Position numbers and translations under genes: made by a program. The notes below the pieces were generated by a model, which worked only from the letters and a program-made list of their open reading frames with translations, did no database searches and was not told where the DNA came from. Below, piece after piece: positions 55,060 to 64,000 of a stretch of 64,000 bases of DNA. Numbering within the stretch: the stretch's first letter is position 1; each line of letters starts with the position of its first letter. Source of the DNA: Pseudohalioglobus lutimaris (GTDB taxonomy: Bacteria > Pseudomonadota > Gammaproteobacteria > Pseudomonadales > Halieaceae); contig NZ_PKUS01000005.1 in NCBI RefSeq assembly GCF_002866825.1, positions 219,739-283,738 of the forward strand. Direction: 5' to 3'.

Positions 55060-57282
55060 TCAGGCTACTTTGCGACGTTTGGGTCGCTTTTGCTTGCGCT
55101 GCCAGAGGCTTATGCTGGGAAGGTGTTTTATCGACTTTGCCTTGATCGCCCTGGACACGTTCTCGTTGACAAAGCGAGTCATGGCTGCGGTGATCTGGCG
55201 AGCCATGCTGTTGCCCTCGGGGGAGGTGGACATTACCAGTAAGTGAGGGTTCAGTGGGTCGGCCGCCAGCTCGTTCTGCTCCCGTTTCAGGATGACCAGA
55301 CGAGCTGGTATCTGTAAGTCGGCCTCTCTACTGACGCCTTCCCTGGCCATGCGAGCTTTGACCAGATAGCGGTGCTCTTCTGAGTGCCTGCGTGCGGAAA
55401 CCAGAAAGTCGTCTTCATGCACTATCGCCAGGAATGGAATGTCGTAGGCAAGGAGAACGTCCAGCGCCTTCAGGTGGCGATTCTGGTATTCGACCGGGTC
55501 GTGCAGGGCGGCGTTCACCTCCTTCGCCAGGCCATAGAGAGACGCGGTTTTCAGCAGTCGCCCACCAACGAGCCTTAAAACGTAGGGCATTTCAGAGTTA
55601 AGCATCCTCTGCTGAACCGTCTGGTTGTTTAACAGGCTTCTCAATCCGACGGTCATGCCATTGATCAGGGGGCGGGAAATTCGACGTTTCAGGAACTTGT
55701 CCAACGCGGCCATATTGGAAGCGCTCTCCGCGAGTTCTTCCGTATAAGTTGGGCTAAGCCGCCCGGAGCGGTCAAGGTCATAGGTGCGATCCAGTCCACC
55801 ATAGTCCAGCTCTGTATTGCGCCGCAGGTGGTCGACCAGGGATTTTACGTTGGCGCCGGTATTCGGCCCATCGCAAGGCGACCAGGTCGCCAGGTGGATG
55901 ATTCCTGAGGCGCGAAGTGCATCGATAAGCTGCTTGTTTTCCTTGCCCAGGTCCTCGTAAGCAGGAATTTCTGCATCATAGCTATTCAGGACCGAGAGCA
56001 GCAGGTGATCGGAGATTACCCCGGCGATAGAGTGACCGGCAATGGGTACCGGGCGGCCCCTGCGCCAGTTGCTGAGAATTGCCTTGCGCAACGCCAGCGC
56101 ATAGTGCGGAAATATCTCATCGTTCTCCAGGAATTTGGCGCGGCTGCCCCGGTGCAAAGCAGAAACTGTCCATGCGCTGGGCAACCTGATCAGCAGATTG
56201 GCGAAGCTGAACAAGCCCATAAAGCCGTGTAGCAGCAATATGTGCACACCGTTATCTTCATCCCCGGGTCGTGTTTCAGCCTTGATCTGCACCGCCTGGC
56301 CGCGTTCGCTGTATTCGAACACGGTTTCGTCAAAGTTCAGGGCTTGCTCGTCAGCGAATATATAGACCTTTTCGGCTATATCACGGTTCACACGCAACAT
56401 ACGCAATGGGGTTTCCATTACCGTCTGTTCAAAGTCAGCCGCTTCCTCCATTTCGAATCGGCCCAGGGCTTTCAGCTTATGAGTTCCCGCCACGATCAGG
56501 GAAACCCTTTCAGCGTTGGTTAACACGCCGCGGTTGAGGGCGATGCGCAGAGCGCCGGAATCCTCTTTTAGTATCAACGCGTCAGGCTGGAGTAAGGATA
56601 ATTCCTTCACGTACGGAGAAAACGCGCCCAGCGTACCCTCCTTGCCTATTCCACTAACAATACAGTGGAAAGACATGGACTCACCCAGCTTGCTGCGTAT
56701 GTCATCGCCATAGCGCTGGGCCTCCAGACGAGCCTGCTGTAGGGCTTTGCGGCGGTTGCCACTGTCCAGTGCCTGGCTTACAGGGGCCATGTTGATCGGG
56801 TTGACCAGCCTGAAAACGGCGGCATCAATGATATCGTTCTCATCGGCGGCGTTGGGTAGGCCAAGCGTACGGGCAATGTTTCGCCGGCCACGGCGTTTAC
56901 ACAATTTCCGGGTTAGCGGTACGATAAAATTCATTATCAGTGACTGCTCTGCACTCTCCCAGGCCGGGTCTCCGGCGCTTTCTTCAAGGAAGAAAAAGCG
57001 CACACGCGTGAGCCAGTCAACGCTGAAGGTATGCACTTCCAGCAAGGCGCGATACTGCGCTTTGACTGTGTTGCCGCCACCTACGGCGACGGTGAAGTAA
57101 TCGCGTTTATACTGCCCCCAGGCATTGAACCGGCCTTTTTCCAGCCAGCGAGTGTACTGCTCTTGCATAATCTGAGCTGCGTGCCTGCCTGCGAGAGGAA
57201 GGCTGGCCGAAATGCCCACATGGATTCCTGCCTCTTCCTGAATCAACGCGAAGGTGTCGGTTTTTCTCTTGCCAACTTTCAT
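55060..57282 (-). CDS. Fusion of 6-phosphogluconolactonase-like domain and alpha/beta hydrolase
   Basis: A 740-residue protein. Residues about 20-280 follow the 6-phosphogluconolactonase/NagB fold: FTVAVGGGNTVKAQYRALL (phosphate loop), DWLTRVRFFFLEES, and VSGIGKEGTLGAFSP. The usual DER and GMGEDGHTASL motifs are altered, with the catalytic His replaced by Thr, so lactonase activity is doubtful. Residues about 345-700 are an alpha/beta hydrolase with LLLHGFMG (oxyanion side) and the nucleophile Ser in GHSIAG (416-421). The tail is strongly basic. No signal peptide. I know no described protein with this pairing. ATG 57282 is preferred over TTG 57288. Confidence 0.8.
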   Translation of the reverse strand: MKVGKRKTDTFALIQEEAGIHVGISASLPLAGRHAAQIMQEQYTRWLEKGRFNAWGQYKRDYFTVAVGGGNTVKAQYRALLEVHTFSVDWLTRVRFFFLEESAGDPAWESAEQSLIMNFIVPLTRKLCKRRGRRNIARTLGLPNAADENDIIDAAVFRLVNPINMAPVSQALDSGNRRKALQQARLEAQRYGDDIRSKLGESMSFHCIVSGIGKEGTLGAFSPYVKELSLLQPDALILKEDSGALRIALNRGVLTNAERVSLIVAGTHKLKALGRFEMEEAADFEQTVMETPLRMLRVNRDIAEKVYIFADEQALNFDETVFEYSERGQAVQIKAETRPGDEDNGVHILLLHGFMGLFSFANLLIRLPSAWTVSALHRGSRAKFLENDEIFPHYALALRKAILSNWRRGRPVPIAGHSIAGVISDHLLLSVLNSYDAEIPAYEDLGKENKQLIDALRASGIIHLATWSPCDGPNTGANVKSLVDHLRRNTELDYGGLDRTYDLDRSGRLSPTYTEELAESASNMAALDKFLKRRISRPLINGMTVGLRSLLNNQTVQQRMLNSEMPYVLRLVGGRLLKTASLYGLAKEVNAALHDPVEYQNRHLKALDVLLAYDIPFLAIVHEDDFLVSARRHSEEHRYLVKARMAREGVSREADLQIPARLVILKREQNELAADPLNPHLLVMSTSPEGNSMARQITAAMTRFVNENVSRAIKAKSIKHLPSISLWQRKQKRPKRRKVA

Positions 57283-57455
57283 ACGCAATCACTTTACTGG
57301 AGTGAGGGTATTTTGGCACAGCTTTGGGAGGTTGAGCTCTATCTTTTCAAGATAGCCTGCCAAATCATATTAAATTGGACCGGCACGAGCAGTGCGGCGG
57401 TGGAAAGTAAGCGGGCGACTTTTTCTGGCGATGAGAGCGACATGCCGGGACAAGA

Positions 57456-57478
57456 CTCGCCACCGGTAGGGTGGCGAG
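57456..57478 (-). terminator. Hairpin downstream of the type I secretion operon
   Basis: CTCGCCACC (57456-57464) and GGTGGCGAG (57470-57478) are a perfect nine-pair stem with a five-base loop, 59 bases after the HlyD stop on its strand. The following TCTTGTC gives a weak T-run. The rest of the 57283-57536 gap shows nothing I recognise. Confidence 0.5.
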
Positions 57479-57536
57479 GGCTATTTGGCGCGAGCCCAGG
57501 GACGCTGCAGGGCCCGGGGATGAGTACAGTGCTACC

Positions 57537-58892
57537 CTAGCGTTGCGTGAAAGCGCTGTGGAAGCCTCGAGTCACTGGCTTGAGCAGGTAATGCATGATG
57601 GTCTTGGACCCGGTAAGGATATCTACCTGCACGCTCATTCCGGGAATGACGGTCATTCGAGCCGGATCTTCTCCCAGCCAGGAACGCTCCAGCCCAACCT
57701 TGACCTTGTAATAGGGGTTGGCGTTCTCGTCCAGGTAAGTGGAGGGAGATACCTGCCGTACAGTTCCCTTTATCGTGCCGTATCGCGTTGAATCGAAGCT
57801 GTCTACGCGTACGTCGGCCAATTGGCCGGCGCGCACGTAGCCTACCTCGTTGGGCATCAAGCGTGATTCCACAATCAGTTCATCCTCCACAGGCACTATT
57901 TGCATAATCACCTCGCCCGGTTGGACAACAGCATTGATCGTGTTTACGGCAATGCCCTGGACAATGCCTGTGACCGGGGCAGTAACGCGCAGACGATCCA
58001 CCTTGTCCCTGGCTTTTACCATCGCGCTGTGGACTGTCGCGAGTTCATTCTGTGCCTGTTCGAATTCGTGCTCCAGAGCCTTTTCCTGGCGTGCAAGCAG
58101 TTCTGCACGCCTTTTCCGTTCCTCGGTCAGAGCATGTGAGGCGACCAGAACGCTGTCAACGGCAGACTTCAGGTCACTCTGGGCAGAGGCGTGTTCACTT
58201 TTCATTCGCAGCAGGTCCGATTGTGAAATAGCGTTGCGTTTGGCCAGTTCCTGGCGAATATTAACCTGTTCCTGCAGTAGCGCAGACTCCCGCTTGAGGA
58301 CTGTTACCTGGTTGCGTGCGCGGGTCAGCTCACTCATGCGCTGCTCGATACTGGCGTCAGCGAGTTCCCGCTCAGAGTTTCGGCTGGCCCGTTGCGTTCT
58401 CAGTGCCAGCTCTTCGTTAACGGCCAACTCCGGGTGGTCCTGGGCAAAGTCACCGAAATCAGCATCTTCCCCGCTCTTCAGGGCCTTCAGTCTGGCCATG
58501 TCCAGCTGCAATATGGTCTGACGAATGGCCAACTGATCCAGGTCCGATTGAGACGCCGGCGGTGCAAACACTACCAGCGTTGTTCCGGCTTCGACACGGT
58601 CGCCATCCTGCACCTTGATGCTGTCTACGATCCCGCCTTCAAGGTGTTGGATATTGTGCACATAACCTGCGGGTACCACGCTGCCCTTGGCTACGGTTAC
58701 TTCCCCGATCTCGGTCAGGCTCATCCAGACCAGAATGGCCGCAATCAGCGCCATGATGGTGTAGATAGATACCTTCACGACGTCTGCAATGCCCTGTTCC
58801 TCCAGTTCTATGGCCTGCGCAAGAAAGCGGGCTCTGGCGCGGGGCATGCCTGCGTGAGACTTCTTTTTAGGTTGCTCAACGGAATAGTTCAT
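57537..58892 (-). CDS. HlyD-family type I secretion membrane fusion protein
   Basis: A 451-residue adaptor. One transmembrane helix (about 42-62, YTIMALIAAILVWMSLTEIG), then a lipoyl-like half (VVPAGYVHNIQHLEGGIV), a long alpha-hairpin coiled coil (about 130-290) and the C-terminal half with RLRVTAPVTGIVQGIAVNT and the family end motif PGMSVQVDILTGSKTIMHYL. It bridges the ABC exporter to an outer-membrane TolC-type channel, which is not in this window. It overlaps the ABC gene by four bases. Confidence 0.95.
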   Translation of the reverse strand: MNYSVEQPKKKSHAGMPRARARFLAQAIELEEQGIADVVKVSIYTIMALIAAILVWMSLTEIGEVTVAKGSVVPAGYVHNIQHLEGGIVDSIKVQDGDRVEAGTTLVVFAPPASQSDLDQLAIRQTILQLDMARLKALKSGEDADFGDFAQDHPELAVNEELALRTQRASRNSERELADASIEQRMSELTRARNQVTVLKRESALLQEQVNIRQELAKRNAISQSDLLRMKSEHASAQSDLKSAVDSVLVASHALTEERKRRAELLARQEKALEHEFEQAQNELATVHSAMVKARDKVDRLRVTAPVTGIVQGIAVNTINAVVQPGEVIMQIVPVEDELIVESRLMPNEVGYVRAGQLADVRVDSFDSTRYGTIKGTVRQVSPSTYLDENANPYYKVKVGLERSWLGEDPARMTVIPGMSVQVDILTGSKTIMHYLLKPVTRGFHSAFTQR

Positions 58893-61084
58893 GTCTCTGC
58901 TCTCATCATTAGTTCAATCGCGGCTTCCGGGGTGCCAACATGTTTGACCGTACCCTCGTCCAGCAATACGGCGCGGTCTGCAAGTCGCACATGGCTTGGC
59001 CGGTGACTGACCATAACCACAGTGTGTTTACCTTTCAGGTTCTGCAATTGCCGCATGAAACGCGCATCACTGGCGCCATCGAGTGACGCGCCTGGCTCGT
59101 CCAGTAATACAACCTCTGCGCGGCTGGTAAAGGCCCTTGCAATGGACAGTGAGCGAGTGAAGCCTGGCGGGTAGCGGTTCATCGACTTGTCGCCCAATCG
59201 GGTATTGAAGCCCGCGGGTAAGGCCAGAATGTCGCGCAGGATGCCGGCCTTTTCAGCGGCTGCGTATAGCTCTTCATCACTGGCCATACAGTTGTTAAGG
59301 CGCATGTTCTGGGCAATGGTGCCGTGAAACATTTTCAGTTCTTGAGGAACATAGGCGATGGAACGACGCAGTTCCATGGCGTTAAGCTGCCGTAAATCCA
59401 CGCCGTCCAACAGCAGTGCCCCGGCTTGTGGACGATATAGTCCGGCGATCAGCTTCAGCAGTGTGGATTTACCGGATCCGGTGTACCCCACGACGGCGAT
59501 CATTTCACCGGGCTTCGCTTCAAAGGAAACGCCCAGCAGTGCAGGGTCTCTATCGGCCTCATAGCGGAAGCTGACGCGCGACACCTTGAGGTTGCCCTGT
59601 ATTTTCTCCTGGGGCAGTTCGGTGTTGCTCTCGTCCTTTTCCGGTTTCAGTTTCATCAGGCTGTTGATTTGCTGTACGGACTGCTTCATTTGCTGCAGCC
59701 GGCTGAAGGAGAGAAACAGGCCCTGTAATGGGGTGAGCACCCGCCACGCCAGCGTCATGGTGGCGATCAGGGCACCGACTGACATCGTGCCGTTCATGAC
59801 CTTTACGGCTCCCAGGGCCAGAACCCCGACCCCGGCCAGGGTCATCAACGCCTGGGAGATGTTGGTCATGAGGGCATTGGCCATAAACGTCTGGTAGTTC
59901 GATTCGACTGCTTCGCCAGACAGTTCGCGGAAACGTTCGCGCCAGACGGTTTCTCCGCCTATTGCCTTAATCTCGCGTCGACCCTCAAAGGTCTGCATGA
60001 GCATGGCCTGTTTGTCTGTACGCGCCTTGCCGGACCGTTCAACACGACGTTTCAGCGTCGGTTGCGCAATCACCCCTAGCAGCACAAAGGCAGCCAGCAT
60101 GGCCAGGGGAATGAACGCGATTTCACCGCCCAGTATTGCCACTACGGCCAGAAACAGGATCAGGAATGGCAGTTCAAGTACCAGTGCGGCCGTGGGACCG
60201 GTGAAGAAGTCGCGTAGAGAGTCGAACTGTTTCAGCCTTGCCAGCTGTGCTGCGACGGTTGAGCGTTCGGTAAACATTGGGGGTAAGAGCAACAGGTGTT
60301 TGAAGGTTTCAACGCCGATCAGATAGTCCATTCTGCCCGCAATGGCACCCATTGCCTTGGCCTTCTGGTACCGCAGTATGAGGTCCGACAGCATCAGGAT
60401 GCCGACGCCGGTCAGAATCATTGGCAGGCTGTCGAGAGACCGTGCGCCAATAACCTTGTCGTAAATCATCATAATGAACAGTGGCACGCACAGAGCGGTG
60501 ACGTTCACCACGCCGGTGATCATCAGCAACTGCCAGATCATTCCGCGAAAGCGGGATAGCATCGTGCTGAACCAGGCGTTGGCGGTTTGATTCTGCTTTA
60601 CGCCGTGAGAGGGGCTTTTGTCGGTAAACACGTAGGCTGTGCCCGGGTTGTCCATGGACTTTGCCAGCTCTGACCGATAGCTTCGAGTGCCTGTGTCGTA
60701 GTACTCGATGTATTCCCCGTTGCGCTCTGTGAGCACTTTCGGGTCTTCACCCGGCGCGGTGAAAAGTACCGGATACAGTTCTGCGGGAATAGCATTGATC
60801 CGCCGGGTCTGTGCATCGCTGACATAGCCCTGACTCACCAGGATGTTCCTGAGGTCTGTCAGGTCGAGCTTACCGGCGAAGTGGGGCATGGATTCCAGTA
60901 GTTCCCGGTTGATCCCCTCCCGACCCAGGGCTGTGAGTATGGGAAGAAGGCAGGCGGCAAACACTGAGCCCTTTGCGAAGGCCTCCGTGTCACCGTCGCG
61001 CAGGGAATCGACATTACTGTCGCCAAACGAGCCCGTCTGAAGAATGGGGTTTTCAGCGGGTATGTTCTGAGTGATGGTATTCAT
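58889..61084 (-). CDS. Type I secretion ABC exporter subunit with C39-like domain and degenerate signature
   Basis: A 731-residue permease-ATPase. Residues about 38-155 form a C39-like domain without an evident catalytic Cys, used in type I systems for substrate binding. The membrane domain spans about 180-460. In the nucleotide domain Walker A (GYTGSGKS, 533-540), Walker B with Glu663 (VVLLDEP) and switch His694 are intact, but the LSGGQ signature is replaced by YPPGF (638-642). Seven bases after the first ABC gene; it probably pairs with that subunit. Confidence 0.94.
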   Translation of the reverse strand: MNTITQNIPAENPILQTGSFGDSNVDSLRDGDTEAFAKGSVFAACLLPILTALGREGINRELLESMPHFAGKLDLTDLRNILVSQGYVSDAQTRRINAIPAELYPVLFTAPGEDPKVLTERNGEYIEYYDTGTRSYRSELAKSMDNPGTAYVFTDKSPSHGVKQNQTANAWFSTMLSRFRGMIWQLLMITGVVNVTALCVPLFIMMIYDKVIGARSLDSLPMILTGVGILMLSDLILRYQKAKAMGAIAGRMDYLIGVETFKHLLLLPPMFTERSTVAAQLARLKQFDSLRDFFTGPTAALVLELPFLILFLAVVAILGGEIAFIPLAMLAAFVLLGVIAQPTLKRRVERSGKARTDKQAMLMQTFEGRREIKAIGGETVWRERFRELSGEAVESNYQTFMANALMTNISQALMTLAGVGVLALGAVKVMNGTMSVGALIATMTLAWRVLTPLQGLFLSFSRLQQMKQSVQQINSLMKLKPEKDESNTELPQEKIQGNLKVSRVSFRYEADRDPALLGVSFEAKPGEMIAVVGYTGSGKSTLLKLIAGLYRPQAGALLLDGVDLRQLNAMELRRSIAYVPQELKMFHGTIAQNMRLNNCMASDEELYAAAEKAGILRDILALPAGFNTRLGDKSMNRYPPGFTRSLSIARAFTSRAEVVLLDEPGASLDGASDARFMRQLQNLKGKHTVVMVSHRPSHVRLADRAVLLDEGTVKHVGTPEAAIELMMRAET

Positions 61085-61091
61085 GGTTCGC

Positions 61092-62786
61092 TCAGGCTCC
61101 TGCCACAGTCAATTTCGGTTTTGCCGTTGCAGGACGCTGCATGGCCAATTGGTCGGTGACCTCATGCAGGCTGCCGCCCTTTAACTCCAGACACCGGTCA
61201 CACAGCCTGAGCACCGAGGGGCGATGAGAAACGATAACCATGGTTCGATCACCTTTCATCGACTGGATCACGTTTACCAACTTCTTGTCATTCTTGATAT
61301 CAAAGTTTGCATTTGCATCGTCAAACAGGATGATCCGCGGATTCCCCACCAATGATCTGACGATGATGATTTTCTGCCTGACACCTTCTGAGAGGTTGCT
61401 CGCGGCTGAGCCTCCTATATAGGTGTCGAGTCCGTCCGGGAGCTTGGAGACGATTTCGCCAAGCCCAAGTTCTGCGGCTAGTTTTATCGCCTGCTCAGCA
61501 GCTTCGCCCTCTCGGTAAAGCGTCATGTTCTCAAGGATTGTGCCTTCGAAGATCACCCCTTGCTGCGGGACGATGCCGATCTGCGAACGCAGGAACTCAA
61601 TATTGAATTCCTCAAGTGGCGTGCCATCGACGAGGATTTCACCCGCTTGAGGCTTAATAAAGCCTGATAGCAGCGAGATCAGCGTGCTTTTGCCTGCGCC
61701 ATTGTCTCCTGCGATGCCAATCGCTTCCCCGGGTTTGATACTCAGGGACACTCCCTTGAGTAGCAGCTCTTCCTGCTCCGGATACTTGAAATCGACATTT
61801 TTTACGTCGATCGCGCCCTTGACCCGGCTGTCGCAGCTCACCGCCCCTGAGTTCTCGCGCGGTATTGCAAACAACGCATTCACTTTATCTATCGCCAGAC
61901 GCACGCCCTGGAACTGGGTCCAGACGCTCATTGCACGCAGGCCTGGCTGTAATACGCGGCTGGTCAACATGGTGCCAGCAGCCAGGGCACCAACGGTCAG
62001 GTCGCCAGACACCACGGACGCCGCCCCTATGCCGACGAAACTGATGATTGCCAGTTGAGAAAATGTTGCGCCGACGCCGCTGGAGATACTATTGATTTTG
62101 CTGAGGTCGTAGATGCTTTCAGCAGACTGGTATTGGAGGCGTTCATAGCGACGCATCATCAGTGATTCCATGGCCATGGACTTCGCCGTATGGATACCCT
62201 GCAGCAGTTCTATGACGAAGTTCTGTCGCCTGTCTTCCATGGTTGATCGATTGCTCAATGATGCGTGGAGGCTGCTGCCTGTCTTCCATGACACCAGGAG
62301 AAAAATGAGCACCAGAACGATTGGGATTGCCACCAGCGGCCCGGCGATTACGGCGATCAACGCGAGATAGAGCACGACAAATGGCAGGTCGATCAGCAGT
62401 AGAATTGACTGGCCAGAATAGAATTCCTGAATGTTCTCCAGCGCATGGATTCTGTCGATGTAGTAACCGGCTGGTTTCGCGTCGAAGGAGAGTGTATCGG
62501 CCTGCAGAATCTGGTCCATCGCGCCAACGCCGGCGCGGTGGTCGAAGCGGGCGCCTTCCCAGCTGAGGATCTTGGAGCGCAGCGTTTTCAAGATAAGGTC
62601 CAGGACTATCACGACGAACATACCCGTCATCAGGGCGATAAAGGTGCCGTTGGACTTATAAGGAATAATTCGGTCATAAAACTGAAGGATCACGATCGGT
62701 AAGGCGAGCGCCAGTAGGTTGATCGCAAACGATGCGGCCATCACATCTACTCTGCGCCAGGTCATGGGTAGCGAGTGATTCTGCAA
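61092..62786 (-). CDS. Type I secretion ABC exporter subunit, short form with Asp in Walker B
   Basis: A 564-residue permease-ATPase without the C39-like domain. Six helices fall in about 15-290. Walker A is GDNGAGKS (360-367), the signature LSEGV (465-469) is close to consensus, and the H-loop is at His521. Walker B reads RIILFDDA: Asp490 replaces the catalytic Glu. It complements the other subunit, whose signature is degenerate. Start TTG 62786 with GGAG six bases upstream; ATG 62765 is an alternative. First gene of the three-gene operon. Confidence 0.93.
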   Translation of the reverse strand: MQNHSLPMTWRRVDVMAASFAINLLALALPIVILQFYDRIIPYKSNGTFIALMTGMFVVIVLDLILKTLRSKILSWEGARFDHRAGVGAMDQILQADTLSFDAKPAGYYIDRIHALENIQEFYSGQSILLLIDLPFVVLYLALIAVIAGPLVAIPIVLVLIFLLVSWKTGSSLHASLSNRSTMEDRRQNFVIELLQGIHTAKSMAMESLMMRRYERLQYQSAESIYDLSKINSISSGVGATFSQLAIISFVGIGAASVVSGDLTVGALAAGTMLTSRVLQPGLRAMSVWTQFQGVRLAIDKVNALFAIPRENSGAVSCDSRVKGAIDVKNVDFKYPEQEELLLKGVSLSIKPGEAIGIAGDNGAGKSTLISLLSGFIKPQAGEILVDGTPLEEFNIEFLRSQIGIVPQQGVIFEGTILENMTLYREGEAAEQAIKLAAELGLGEIVSKLPDGLDTYIGGSAASNLSEGVRQKIIIVRSLVGNPRIILFDDANANFDIKNDKKLVNVIQSMKGDRTMVIVSHRPSVLRLCDRCLELKGGSLHEVTDQLAMQRPATAKPKLTVAGA

Positions 62787-63019
62787 AACAAGCTCCTGAT
62801 AGTCGTCAGTGTCCGACGCTTTTCGGCGGTGGCATGTTTCGGCCGGGCACCCGCTCTCGCGCCTCTAACTCTTTGATATAAATGCAAAAAGTATGACTTT
62901 TTATTTAAGCCTCACGTTTATCTGCCGATAATATCTGTCAGAGTGCAAGCAAACGTGCGCTGCGTTGTTAATGGATTTTTCGACCAAAGCGCCAGAAACT
63001 TTAGCGACAGGTGAGAGTT

Positions 63020-64000
63020 ATGAGTGAAAAAAAGCATTCCGATGGAGACCGCGCCAGCAACGAACTGTTTTCGTTTGAAGACAAGAAAGCCAATAGCAGT
63101 GAACAAACTGCAGACGCTGCTGTACCTGGGGTAGCCACTGAGGAAGAACTGTTTTTGCAGAATATCTTTCTGGAGAAATCAACGGAGTTGGATGATGGGC
63201 TGGTGGACGCCGATGAGGCGCTGCTGACTCCGGCTATTCAGGAACAGGTCGACACCGATTCACCCCGAACTGATACGTCTGAACATGATGTGAGGGCGCA
63301 CACTGCGCGCGCGCCAGCTTCAGTGGGTGCTGGTGACGAGGAAGGTTTATCTTCCGCAGCCGCAGCAATGCGAACCCATCACGCTGTTGATCCCGTTTTC
63401 TCGCAAACCCAAAGCGCGACGGAAGCCAGTACGGCGAGCTTTTCGCAGCCCGCAGACCTTAAGGAGGATGCCGGCGAGAGCCTCGCGAGCGCGCGCACTG
63501 GTAGCGCTGATGATCTGCGTGCAGCAGAGAGTGGGCAGAATCAGCCAGCTTTCTCCGGGAATAGTGCTGCTCAAGCCAGTGAATCAGAGGGTGTTGCTGA
63601 TACGGGTAGCAATACCGACGCCGATGCAGGTACCTCTGCAGGTAGTGAGCCGACGGCAAGCAATGGCGAAGCTGAGTTGGAGCCGAAAGCGGCTGGTGAT
63701 AGCGCTAAAACACCCGTGTCGGTGCCGAATAACCAACCAGTTGACCCTGCTGCCAACGAGGGAGCGCCTGTAGAGGCCGAGTCTGTCGGCAGTAACACCG
63801 GGTCTTCTGCGGGTACGCCCGTCGATAGCGTGGCAGACTGGAGTCTGTTTGGGAGTGCAGAGCAAGCCATCAACGCGAATGGGGATGAAAACGGCGGCGG
63901 TGGCGCTGGGGAGGGCACCGATGCTGGCACCGGCGGAGGCGCCGCAGAGGAAGGCGGAGCATCCGGCGGAGGTCAGGAGGCGTCCGGCGGTGAAGGTGGC
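63020..64000 (+). CDS. Large acidic low-complexity protein, N-terminal part; probable type I secretion substrate (partial)
   Basis: The reading frame stays open to the window end (327 codons). The start ATG has AGGTGAGAG just upstream. No signal peptide. Composition is rich in Ala, Ser, Gly, Glu, Asp and Thr, with almost no Cys or aromatic residues; a Gly-rich stretch (ENGGGGAGEGTDAGTGGGA) begins near 290. This resembles the N-terminal linker of giant RTX or cadherin-like adhesins. Being divergent from a type I secretion operon with a 233-base shared promoter region supports export by it. The C-terminal secretion signal lies outside the window. Confidence 0.75.
   Translation, partial: MSEKKHSDGDRASNELFSFEDKKANSSEQTADAAVPGVATEEELFLQNIFLEKSTELDDGLVDADEALLTPAIQEQVDTDSPRTDTSEHDVRAHTARAPASVGAGDEEGLSSAAAAMRTHHAVDPVFSQTQSATEASTASFSQPADLKEDAGESLASARTGSADDLRAAESGQNQPAFSGNSAAQASESEGVADTGSNTDADAGTSAGSEPTASNGEAELEPKAAGDSAKTPVSVPNNQPVDPAANEGAPVEAESVGSNTGSSAGTPVDSVADWSLFGSAEQAINANGDENGGGGAGEGTDAGTGGGAAEEGGASGGGQEASGGEGG

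Overview
The window is chromosomal DNA of a GC-rich, free-living gammaproteobacterium. Gene content and order point to the marine Halieaceae/Cellvibrionales area or a close relative: a HexR-controlled Entner-Doudoroff aldolase, Na+-pumping oxaloacetate decarboxylase, LutABC lactate oxidation, and a Pseudomonas-like run mtaD-ubiG-mupP-yciK / gyrA-serC-pheA-tyrA-aroA-cmk-rpsA-ihfB. This placement is inferred from gene families and synteny, not from a marker phylogeny. I saw no rRNA or tRNA genes, insertion sequences, prophage or CRISPR array.

Layout. 1-737 is the N-terminal part of a P-type cation ATPase (minus strand, cut by the window edge). 938-7308 is a central-carbon block: hexR divergent from eda, a GAPDH-like gene lacking the catalytic Cys, gap and ppc, with a near-perfect HexR operator just downstream of the eda promoter. 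7407-18929 holds a SYLF lipid-binding protein, lutABC, a large coiled-coil membrane protein with 54-bp internal repeats, a POT peptide transporter, an M28 lipoprotein peptidase and a TPP-dependent enzyme. 19046-24089 holds a small unknown gene, dusC and the oadGAB sodium pump. 24090-24905 is non-coding and dominated by a 50-bp minisatellite of about 11.4 copies. 24906-32437 is housekeeping: SnoaL-like, pdxJ, cyclophilin, SH3 anchor protein and yciB on the minus strand, then trpH, yciO, scpA, scpB and rluB on the plus strand. 32472-48797 is the conserved supercluster yciK/mupP/ubiG/mtaD (minus) and gyrA to pyrF (plus). 48903-53334 holds a ComEA-like HhH protein and a short surface-sugar group (epimerase, WbpL-like, WbpM-like).

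53339-64000 is the most accessory part: a small membrane protein, an iron alcohol dehydrogenase, a 740-residue fusion of a 6-phosphogluconolactonase-like domain with an alpha/beta hydrolase, and a type I secretion operon of two ABC subunits plus an HlyD adaptor. The secretion operon is divergent from the start of a large acidic Ser/Ala/Gly-rich protein, probably its secreted substrate, which runs off the window end. The two ABC subunits carry complementary defects (degenerate signature in one, Glu-to-Asp in Walker B of the other), as expected for a heterodimeric exporter with one working ATP site.

How the parts work together. HexR probably links KDPG levels to eda, lower glycolysis (gap) and anaplerosis (ppc). 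Oxaloacetate decarboxylase couples C4-acid metabolism to sodium export. The gyrA-pyrF run combines DNA topology, aromatic amino acid and serine synthesis, translation, IHF, LPS control (LapA/LapB) and pyrimidine synthesis. The last 11 kb is devoted to the cell surface and secretion.
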